Below, piece after piece: positions 1-6,571 of a stretch of 9,267 nucleotides of DNA. Position numbers and translations under genes: made by a program. The notes beneath the pieces are model-generated. The model saw only the letters and a list, made by a program, of their open reading frames with translations. It ran no database searches and had not been told where the DNA came from. How positions within the stretch are numbered: the stretch's first letter is position 1; each line of letters starts with the position of its first letter. The DNA comes from Flavobacteriales bacterium (GTDB taxonomy: Bacteria; Bacteroidota; Bacteroidia; Flavobacteriales_D; Sanyastnellaceae), in NCBI GenBank assembly GCA_015660615.1, contig DQKQ01000099.1:1-9267 (forward strand), written 5' to 3'.

Positions 1-1
1 A

Positions 2-811
2 ATGGATCATCTCTGGGAAATTTTTTCATACCTAATTCTAGGCCTCATTCAGGGTTTAACAGAGTTTCTTCCCGTTTCTAGTTATGGCCACTTGACTTTA
101 GGGACTGCCATACTGCAGCTCCCCGAAGAGGATTTGACCTTTTCCGTTCTGGTACACGGAGCTACCGCGTTGAGTACGATTGTGGTTTTCCGTGAGGATA
201 TCTTAAATTTAATTACGGGTGTTTTCAAGAAAAATCAGGAGGGTGAAAAGGCAAGGAAATATGTAGGACTTATCGTTTTAAGTGCTATTCCTGCAGCCAT
301 CATTGGTTTAAGTTTCAAAGACCATATTGAAGGTCTCGCCTCTAGCTCTTTTGTTGGAGCAATGCTAATTGTCACTGCTGCAATCTTAGCTATTTCACAA
401 AAAGTGAAATCTAAGCCTAGGGGTTCTGTTGGTGTAGGAACGTCTATTGTGATTGGTTTAGCTCAAGCAGGAGCCCTTTTGCCTGGTATTAGTCGATCTG
501 GAAGTACCATCGGAGCTGCCCTTCTGCTCGGAATCTCAAGAGCTGAAGCAGCAAGATTTAGTTTCTTAATGGCACTTCCTCCAATAATCGGGGCAAACTT
601 ACTTGAACTAAAGGAAATACTAGGAAACGATACAGCTATTGTAGGTAGTCCAATTTCAGTTCCGTATGTTGGGTATACATTAGGTGTTATAGCAGCATTT
701 ATTGCTGGACTTGCCGCTTGTAAATGGATGATTAAACTCGTAAAAGGCACTAATCTAATGTGGTTTGCCGTTTACTGTTTTGTGGTCGGAGTAATCGCTT
801 TGATAATGTAA
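2..811 (+). CDS. uppP: Undecaprenyl-diphosphatase (UppP/BacA family)
   Basis: Integral membrane phosphatase that converts undecaprenyl diphosphate to undecaprenyl phosphate, recycling the lipid carrier for peptidoglycan and surface glycans; loss or overproduction affects bacitracin sensitivity in known members. The 269 residues are hydrophobic throughout, consistent with the multi-pass fold. Both family signatures are visible: QGLTEFLPVSSYGH at 17-30, giving Gln17, Glu21, Ser27 and His30 at the same numbers as in E. coli BacA, and PGISRSGST at 161-169 with the conserved Arg165. Position 28 is Tyr, where Ser or Thr is usual. Only one base precedes the ATG, so an upstream start cannot be excluded, but the N-terminal length matches the family exactly. 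The stop lies 7 bases before the lipoprotein gene, so co-transcription is likely. Family call is secure. Confidence 0.96.
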   Translation: MDHLWEIFSYLILGLIQGLTEFLPVSSYGHLTLGTAILQLPEEDLTFSVLVHGATALSTIVVFREDILNLITGVFKKNQEGEKARKYVGLIVLSAIPAAIIGLSFKDHIEGLASSSFVGAMLIVTAAILAISQKVKSKPRGSVGVGTSIVIGLAQAGALLPGISRSGSTIGAALLLGISRAEAARFSFLMALPPIIGANLLELKEILGNDTAIVGSPISVPYVGYTLGVIAAFIAGLAACKWMIKLVKGTNLMWFAVYCFVVGVIALIM

Positions 812-818
812 TCTTTTA

Positions 819-1385
819 ATGACTTTTATTATGCTTAGAAAAAAAATATTGCTGATCGCTTTTAGCGCATTACTAATCCTAAGCGGATGTATTGAAGTAA
901 CTTTTCCAGAAGCAATGCCTATGAACAGGTGTGATAAGAATCACTTCCCTAAATCTTGGCAGGGGGATTGGACTTTCTCTGAACAAAGCGATGACTTAGA
1001 GGAGAACCTTTCCATCCACCCTCAATACGTTTCTTTCGGAACTGACCAAATAGTATTAGGTGAGGAAAATATTCTTAGGAAGTTCGCTGGTTACTACATC
1101 TTAAGTTCTAAAGCTAATAGCTCTGAGAGATGGAATATTATCCTTGCAAAACGTGATAAAGACGTTATACATGTCTATCATTTTGATGGTAACGATGAAG
1201 ACAAGGCAAAAATTTGGGAAGCGTTGCTTAAAGATGATACAAGAAATGGATTTGAAACCATTAGAAAGAGTGAAGGAGTTACAGATAGAATTAGAGAATA
1301 TAAGCTTAATCCTGAAAATAATAGAGTTTTCAGAGAGTTGATAAAATTGGGAGGTCTCACCCACATGGGTGACTATTTACGCTGA
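819..1385 (+). CDS. Hypothetical lipoprotein, coupled to AsmA-like gene
   Basis: A 188-residue protein with a lipoprotein signal peptide: basic LRKK, a hydrophobic stretch, then lipobox LSGC with the lipidated Cys at residue 24. An internal ATG at 831 gives a more typical 20-residue signal peptide and may be the true start; no Shine-Dalgarno sequence distinguishes the two. Residues after the Cys (IEVTF) lack the acidic run linked to surface export of Bacteroidota lipoproteins, so I infer a periplasm-facing protein. The mature part is hydrophilic, starts with a Pro-containing segment and FPKSWQGDW (about 43-51), and has one more Cys at 38. This layout recalls small Bacteroidota lipoproteins with an FPxxLxG motif, but I do not recognise a named family. 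The stop overlaps the next start (TGATG), implying translational coupling. Function unknown. Confidence 0.85.
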   Translation: MTFIMLRKKILLIAFSALLILSGCIEVTFPEAMPMNRCDKNHFPKSWQGDWTFSEQSDDLEENLSIHPQYVSFGTDQIVLGEENILRKFAGYYILSSKANSSERWNIILAKRDKDVIHVYHFDGNDEDKAKIWEALLKDDTRNGFETIRKSEGVTDRIREYKLNPENNRVFRELIKLGGLTHMGDYLR

Positions 1386-3868
1386 TGAGTAAAAGTAGAA
1401 TATTAATAACCATTGGGGTTGTCATATTGCTCATTATAAGCTCGATTACATTCTTAGTAATGGCTAATGAGGAGCGGATTAAACTCTTTGCTCTTGAACG
1501 AGTTAGTGATAAACTCCGAGTGGAGTTGAGCGTAGAAGAGATCGAGATCTCTGTTTGGTCTGAATTCCCTAAAGTGAGGGTAAACTTAAATAATATCGCA
1601 CTCGGAGGAGCTACAAACCTAACGGTAAACACTGAAGACACAATACTTACAGCCGCTAGGCTAGGAGTGGCCTTATCGCTCTGGGACGTGCTCTTCTCAG
1701 ACCCTATAGTTGAAGCCTTTATCTTAGAAGATGCACAGATCAATTTAAGACAAGCCGGAAATGGCGACTGGAACACCTCCATTTTAAAAACACAAGACTC
1801 TAACGGCCCGGAGTTAGATGCAGATGTAAAAGTAGATTTTTTTAGATTTAAAGATGTTTCAATAACGGCCCATTCAAATGACAATGAAATCTACAGTGTG
1901 GAGATTAACCAGGCGGATATTAGGGGCGATAATTACGATATTTCTTTTGCTAATGGTAAAGTAATCGGCGGGGAGATTACTGAAGATTTACTTCCTTTGA
2001 ATGGAGAGTTTACTGGGGAATTTCAATTGGGGGAGGAGAGTGCTGTTTCACTTTCAATCAGAAATGCTGATATCAATGGTATTTCTCTTAATGGTAAATT
2101 AGACTATTCTCAAGATTTATTTGCTGAAATTCAAATAGAAGGGTTAAGTGTAGATAAGCTCGAGAGCATTGTAAAAGAGGAGGTCTTAGAAGAGTATCTA
2201 AGCGGAATTATGTACGATGGAAAGGCAAGCCTATCGATAAAAGTAGATGGGGGAAATATTTTAGTAAATTGGATGCTTCCTGAAAGTGGTTTAGCGCTTT
2301 CACCTAAAATTACTGGGTTTTCAATGGTTAAAAAAGGTCGGTTGTCAGCTGAGGGAAGCTATGAGTATTTTTCGAATACTCATATTTCATCTATTTCTAT
2401 TAATTCATTCCAAATAGATTCTAAGGGAATCCAAATTAATGGTGAGGCGAATTGTATAAATACAAGCACAGCCAATTGGAGAGTAACCACCCAATCAACC
2501 TTAGACGCCGGAGCTCCTTATAGTAGCTGGATACCTGCTCTACACAGCACTGAATACTCTTATTTGCCTAAAGAAGGTGTGTTAGATATTGGTTCCGAAT
2601 TAAGTATTACCCCTTGGGGAAAAGTTGATGAGTTTTTATGCACCGTTGAATCAGAAAAATTAAGCGGTGCATTAAATGCTGTTCCATATAGTATAGGTAA
2701 CTTAAGAACTCACTTCAACAATAATAAATTTCAAATCAAGTCTTTAGGCTATAAATGGGGGGGGAATGTTGGAGAGGTTAATGCCGAATTACTCGGGGTT
2801 GAAAATTGGTTCGATGGGGGTGCTATTGAAGGCGATATAAATCTAGATGCAGAACATATAGATGTAGCGTCAATCTTGAGTTGGTGGGGAAATAAAACTG
2901 TTGCTGAAGATAGCACTGCGAGCCCAGCCTTTTTACCATCTGGTTCTAATTTGTCACTAAAAATTGAATCAGAAAATCTAACATGGGATGCTCTTGAGTG
3001 TGAATCAATATTAACACGCGCAAATGTTACTGCGTCAAAATTAAAAATTATAAACTCAACCGCAAAGACTTTAGAGGGGCTCGTAAGAGTAGAGGGATCA
3101 TTCAGACCGAGCGTAGAAGGATGGGCTCTAAATTTGTCGGGTAGTGTAGACGGAATTTCACTTCCTAAATTATTTAATTGTTACGATAATTTTGGCCAAA
3201 ACACCCTCAGAGCACAACATATAGGAGGCTCGCTGAGTATAGCGGGGACTTGTAAAATGGGTTGGGGGAAAGATGGGGTTTGGTCTTCTGAATCCTTAAA
3301 TGCAAACTTAATCGTAGGGGTCTCTCATGGTAGTCTTGAAAATTTTGAGGTCTTTGACGATGTAGCCGATTATCTTAAAGAACACAGGTTGATTGCACCT
3401 TTAGTAAACCCTAATGACTTGAGGGAGCGGTTGAAAAACATCCAATTAGATAATTTAGAATCTCCTATTTATATTTCTTCATCTTCAACCACGATACCCA
3501 ACATTAACATACACTCTTCTGCAATGGATGTTAGTGTAGAGGGTGTACACAGCTTTTCTGGAAAGATTGATTATACCTTAGGTTTTTCTCTAAGGGATTT
3601 GCGAAAATCACGAGAAGTGGAGTTTGGAAATATTGAAGATGACGGTCTGGGAAATATGTTTTTTTTAGCCATGGACGGAACACTTAACGAACCCGTTTAC
3701 AGCTATGATAGATCTGCACATAGATCTCATAGAAAAAAGGCTTTTAGGGATGAAGCCGAAAAGATAAAAGAGGCTATTAAAAACGCTGGAGATTCTGAGG
3801 AAACGCAGAAAAAAAAGAAGGGGAAAAAATCTAATGATCTCAACGATATCGATGATGATGATTTTTAG
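1385..3868 (+). CDS. AsmA family protein, membrane-anchored periplasmic
   Basis: An 827-residue protein with one N-terminal membrane segment (about 4-26) and a long beta-rich periplasmic region. The first ~120 residues after the anchor follow the AsmA N-terminal pattern: an EIEISVW strand, a hydrophobic amphipathic segment with SLWDVLFSDPIVEAFILEDA, and GNGDWN. Near the end, the block with FSLRDLRKSREVEFGNIEDD, then FLAMDGTLNEPVYSYDR, resembles the C-terminal region of Bacteroidota AsmA proteins. AsmA-like proteins (AsmA, TamB, YhdP, YdbH in E. coli) are bridge-like grooves implicated in moving phospholipid between inner and outer membrane; that role here is inferred from family. The last ~50 residues are unusual: a helical charged segment, a Lys-rich patch (KKKKGKK), then IDDDDF. 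The ATG overlaps the lipoprotein stop by one base. The 3' end contains an A8 run and a T8 run, both within an intact frame. Confidence 0.88.
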   Translation: MSKSRILITIGVVILLIISSITFLVMANEERIKLFALERVSDKLRVELSVEEIEISVWSEFPKVRVNLNNIALGGATNLTVNTEDTILTAARLGVALSLWDVLFSDPIVEAFILEDAQINLRQAGNGDWNTSILKTQDSNGPELDADVKVDFFRFKDVSITAHSNDNEIYSVEINQADIRGDNYDISFANGKVIGGEITEDLLPLNGEFTGEFQLGEESAVSLSIRNADINGISLNGKLDYSQDLFAEIQIEGLSVDKLESIVKEEVLEEYLSGIMYDGKASLSIKVDGGNILVNWMLPESGLALSPKITGFSMVKKGRLSAEGSYEYFSNTHISSISINSFQIDSKGIQINGEANCINTSTANWRVTTQSTLDAGAPYSSWIPALHSTEYSYLPKEGVLDIGSELSITPWGKVDEFLCTVESEKLSGALNAVPYSIGNLRTHFNNNKFQIKSLGYKWGGNVGEVNAELLGVENWFDGGAIEGDINLDAEHIDVASILSWWGNKTVAEDSTASPAFLPSGSNLSLKIESENLTWDALECESILTRANVTASKLKIINSTAKTLEGLVRVEGSFRPSVEGWALNLSGSVDGISLPKLFNCYDNFGQNTLRAQHIGGSLSIAGTCKMGWGKDGVWSSESLNANLIVGVSHGSLENFEVFDDVADYLKEHRLIAPLVNPNDLRERLKNIQLDNLESPIYISSSSTTIPNINIHSSAMDVSVEGVHSFSGKIDYTLGFSLRDLRKSREVEFGNIEDDGLGNMFFLAMDGTLNEPVYSYDRSAHRSHRKKAFRDEAEKIKEAIKNAGDSEETQKKKKGKKSNDLNDIDDDDF

Positions 3869-3889
3869 CGAGACCCTTATTCCAAACTG

Positions 3890-3897
3890 TATATTTG
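3890..3897 (+). promoter_or_regulatory. Putative Bacteroidota -7 promoter element
   Basis: TATATTTG matches the Bacteroidota/Flavobacterium -7 consensus TAnnTTTG exactly. It lies in the 51-base gap after the AsmA-like gene, ending 22 bases before the ATG of the 192-residue gene, so a transcript would have a short leader. No convincing TTG or TTTG -33 element is visible at the expected distance; only the T-rich stretch at 3862-3866 is nearby, and it is too far by a few bases. If active it would separate expression of the last two plus-strand genes from the envelope trio. An eight-base pattern with six fixed positions occurs often by chance in AT-rich DNA. Confidence 0.42.
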
Positions 3898-3919
3898 CTA
3901 TTATACAAAATGCTCATCT

Positions 3920-4498
3920 ATGAGTCGTGAAAAGTACATAAGCCTAGAAGAGCTCGTGAGCCAGCTTGGTAATAACGTGAGAGATCTAAAGGTCGGTAAA
4001 TTATCCACCGAAGAAATCATAGAAATGCATGCCTTATCTCGAAATCTGTACGAGCGAATTACTGTTTTGCGCTATAAAGCTTTTGAAACCGTTTCTCAGA
4101 ATGGGGGAAAAGGTGAGGATCTCATAAATCCTGGAATTGATGAGGAAAGTGAAAAGTCTCAAACGGATTTAATTTCTTCTATTGAAGAAGTAACAGGTAC
4201 ACCCCCTAAAAAAGCGAATTTAAAAGTGAGAAGCTTGGCCGAAAGTCTACAATCATCACCCCTCAACTCTATCGGTGAAGGTCTTACTATATTAGATAGA
4301 GCTAATTTCACCTCTACTTTATTTTCGAATGATAACATAAAATTTAATGATATGTTAGATATCGTAGATCAGTGTAATAACATTAAAAGTGCAGAAAAGG
4401 TTTTCAACTCAAGCATCAAAACAAGAGGAACTAGTAATGAAATTGAGGCCGCTTTAGACTCGTTCTACAAACGAATAAACAGGCGATTCCAGTCATGA
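3920..4498 (+). CDS. Uncharacterised helical protein upstream of rsmI
   Basis: A soluble 192-residue protein with no signal peptide or membrane segment, so probably cytoplasmic. It seems to have two helical parts joined by a polar linker (about 60-100). The first (8-58) has heptad-like Leu/Val spacing with LYERITVLRYKAFE at 43-56, suggesting a coiled coil or helical hairpin. The second starts at SLAESLQSSPLNSIGEGL (105-122), continues with ILDRANFTSTLFSND (124-138), and ends with FYKRINRRF. This second part recalls a segment common in uncharacterised Bacteroidota proteins with the pattern SLAEKL..PI.DL..AIGINDRFLFINELF; that similarity is from memory. The stop overlaps the rsmI start as ATGA (4495-4498), so the two are likely translated together. 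No function is assigned. ATG at 3920 is chosen because no earlier in-frame ATG lies in the gap. Confidence 0.82.
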   Translation: MSREKYISLEELVSQLGNNVRDLKVGKLSTEEIIEMHALSRNLYERITVLRYKAFETVSQNGGKGEDLINPGIDEESEKSQTDLISSIEEVTGTPPKKANLKVRSLAESLQSSPLNSIGEGLTILDRANFTSTLFSNDNIKFNDMLDIVDQCNNIKSAEKVFNSSIKTRGTSNEIEAALDSFYKRINRRFQS

Positions 4499-5169
4499 AT
4501 AAAGGTCAGTTATATGTTGTGCCAACGCCCATAGGGAATCTTAAAGACATTACAGAAAGAGCCCTTGATGTTCTTCGATCAGCAGATTTAATCCTTGCAG
4601 AAGATACCCGAACTACTGGGAAGCTTTTACGTCACTATGATATTGACAGGCCCATTCGGTCTTTCCATCTGCACAATGAGCATAGAGCTGTGGACGCTAT
4701 TGTAGACCAAATTAATTCAGGGCTTAACTACGCACTGTGTTCCGATGCTGGAACCCCAGCAATTTCTGATCCAGGGTTTTTACTTGTTCGAGCTTGCGTT
4801 GAAGCAGATATTAATGTCTGCTGTCTACCTGGCGCTACAGCTTTCGTTCCAGCTCTAGTCGTTTCAGGTTTACCGTGTGACCGTTTTATTTTTGAAGGGT
4901 TTTTGCCACATAAAAAAGGAAGGCAAAAAAGGCTGTTAACGATTCTTGAAGAGTCTCGCACTACAGTGCTTTATGAAAGTCCACATAGGGTTATTAAGTT
5001 GCTTGAAGAAATTATTAAGTGCGAATGTGGCGACAGGCGAATTGTACTTTGCCGCGAAATCTCTAAACTTCACGAGGAGGTTGTCAGAGGGAGTGTTCGC
5101 GAAGTACTTGCTCGATTTATGGAAAAGGCTCCCCGAGGAGAGTTTGTCGTAGTGCTGGAAGGAAAGTAA
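4495..5169 (+). CDS. rsmI: 16S rRNA (cytidine1402-2'-O)-methyltransferase RsmI
   Basis: SAM-dependent enzyme that 2'-O-methylates C1402 in the 16S rRNA decoding centre, alongside the base methylation by RsmH. The 224 residues carry the tetrapyrrole-methylase-fold signatures of this family in order: PTPIGNLKDIT (10-20), AEDTRTTGKLL (35-45), SDAGTPAISDPG (83-94), PGATAFVPAL (112-121), FEGFLPHKKG (133-142) and YESPHR (160-165). It is shorter than the E. coli protein (about 286 residues) because the C-terminal ~50-residue extension is absent; the sequence stops soon after the conserved GEFVVVLEGK. I believe shorter forms are ordinary in Bacteroidota, so this is not read as a truncation. The start overlaps the upstream stop by four bases. 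The gene ends 5 bases from the convergent radA stop. Confidence 0.97.
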   Translation: MNKGQLYVVPTPIGNLKDITERALDVLRSADLILAEDTRTTGKLLRHYDIDRPIRSFHLHNEHRAVDAIVDQINSGLNYALCSDAGTPAISDPGFLLVRACVEADINVCCLPGATAFVPALVVSGLPCDRFIFEGFLPHKKGRQKRLLTILEESRTTVLYESPHRVIKLLEEIIKCECGDRRIVLCREISKLHEEVVRGSVREVLARFMEKAPRGEFVVVLEGK

Positions 5170-5174
5170 TTTCT

Positions 5175-6548
5175 TTAAAATATAACTCTCTGGATGTCAG
5201 AGACTCTCTTAATCGCAACAAGTTTAAGGCCTTTAGGAACTGGTGGGGTTTTTCCATGTCCGCTCACTAACATGCGTTTCATTCCCAATCGTGCAGCTTC
5301 TGATATTCTTTCTTCAAGTCTAGCTACCGGTCTGATTTCACCACTTAACCCCACTTCTCCAGCGTAACATGTATCACGATCGAGAGGAAGGTCTAAACTT
5401 GATGATAGAATTGCTGCAACAACCGCTAAGTCGTTTGCAGGGTCTTTAATCTTGAGACCTCCAGCTAAATTTAGAAACACATCAAATGAGCCCAACTTAA
5501 AGCCACAACGTTTTTCTAAAACAGCAAGGAGCATATTTAACCTACGCAAATCAAATCCAGTTCCCGATCTCTGTGGCGTCCCGTAAACAGCCGTACTTAC
5601 AAGAGCCTGCATTTCTATAAGAAGAGGTCTGGCTCCTTCAAGAGCAACGGAAATTGCAGATCCACTTGAGGCTTCTCCTGCTTCACCTAGCAATACTTCA
5701 CTTGGGTTTTCTACAGCTTTTAATCCATCACCAAGCATCTCATAAATACCTAACTCCGATGTGGTGCCGAATCTGTTTTTTGCAGCCCTAAGCATTCTAT
5801 AAGCATGATTGCGATCCCCTTCAAACTGAAGAACTACATCAACCATATGTTCAAGCACTTTAGGGCCTGCTATAGACCCTTCTTTAGTAATATGACCCAC
5901 TAAGAAAACGGGTAATGCATGAGCTTTTGCATGAGCGGTTATAGCTGCAACTGATTCTCTGATTTGAGAAACTGACCCAGGGGCTCCATCGATTTCAGGT
6001 TGATCTAAAGTTTGGACTGAATCAATGAATAGTAAAGAGAAATCATCTTCCCTCAGGGCGCTTAAAACCAGAGGAACCCGAGTTTCCGGAAGGACCATTA
6101 AGTCAGCGGGCACCTCGCCAATTCGCTTAGCTCTCATACGAACCTGCTCAGGGCTTTCTTCGCCACTTACATATAAAACCTTCTTACCAAAGCTGCTAAC
6201 CATCATAGCAACCTGAAGCATTAATGTTGATTTTCCTATTCCTGGCTCACCGCCAAGAAGTATAAGGGAGCCTGGAACAACTCCACCCCCTAAAACTCTG
6301 TCTAACTCTACATCGCCAGAAGAAAGTCGTGTGACTTTATCTGTACTAACTTCAGCAAGTGGCATTACTCTTGGTCTAAGAACTCCGCCAGTACCGCCTT
6401 CAGCATACCTGTGTGTTCGTTTTCCTGAATCGGCAACCGTTTCAGCTGCAAGCGTGTTCCAAGCTTGACAACCTGGACACTTTCCCACCCATTGTGATGT
6501 CGATGCTCCGCAATCTGAACAGGTATATTGGGTGCGTACTTTTGCCAA
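5175..6548 (-). CDS. radA: DNA repair protein RadA (Sms)
   Basis: RecA-like hexameric ATPase that drives branch migration during homologous recombination, working with RecA in the cytoplasm. All expected domains are present in 457 residues, the usual length: a four-Cys zinc finger (C10, C13, C24, C27), Walker A GGEPGIGKST (99-108), Walker B LLFIDS (172-177), the RadA signature KNRFG (257-261), and the C-terminal Lon-protease-like domain (about 290-457) including GEVGLSGEIRPV. The start codon is TTG (6548-6546): reading back in frame from it reaches a TAG after 12 sense codons without any ATG or GTG, and the resulting N-terminus MAKVRTQYTC fits the family, where MAK-K/R-T before the first Cys is common. 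It lies 23 bases after the long secreted-protein gene on the same strand and could be cotranscribed with it. Confidence 0.97.
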   Translation of the reverse strand: MAKVRTQYTCSDCGASTSQWVGKCPGCQAWNTLAAETVADSGKRTHRYAEGGTGGVLRPRVMPLAEVSTDKVTRLSSGDVELDRVLGGGVVPGSLILLGGEPGIGKSTLMLQVAMMVSSFGKKVLYVSGEESPEQVRMRAKRIGEVPADLMVLPETRVPLVLSALREDDFSLLFIDSVQTLDQPEIDGAPGSVSQIRESVAAITAHAKAHALPVFLVGHITKEGSIAGPKVLEHMVDVVLQFEGDRNHAYRMLRAAKNRFGTTSELGIYEMLGDGLKAVENPSEVLLGEAGEASSGSAISVALEGARPLLIEMQALVSTAVYGTPQRSGTGFDLRRLNMLLAVLEKRCGFKLGSFDVFLNLAGGLKIKDPANDLAVVAAILSSSLDLPLDRDTCYAGEVGLSGEIRPVARLEERISEAARLGMKRMLVSGHGKTPPVPKGLKLVAIKRVSDIQRVIF

Positions 6549-6571
6549 ATTTACTTGTTTCTCAAATAATG

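Noticed and set aside
463..750. 95-codon minus-strand frame inside uppP
   Set aside because: Antisense to conserved UppP motifs and without independent support.
1357..1884. Open 175-codon frame on the minus strand at the start of the AsmA-like gene
   Set aside because: Ser/Thr-rich translation without recognisable features, antisense to the AsmA-like N-terminal region; a shadow frame.
3910..3930. Six-codon frame ATG...TGA overlapping the start of the 192-residue gene, considered as a leader peptide
   Set aside because: Too short and without attenuator structure or biased codons; likely chance.
5187..5203. Hairpin TCTCTG-GATGT-CAGAGA near the convergent rsmI/radA ends, considered as a terminator
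   Set aside because: The stem is only 6 A/T- and G/C-mixed pairs, lies inside the radA coding end, and has no proper T-run after it on either strand; only a loose TTATATTTT follows on the minus strand.
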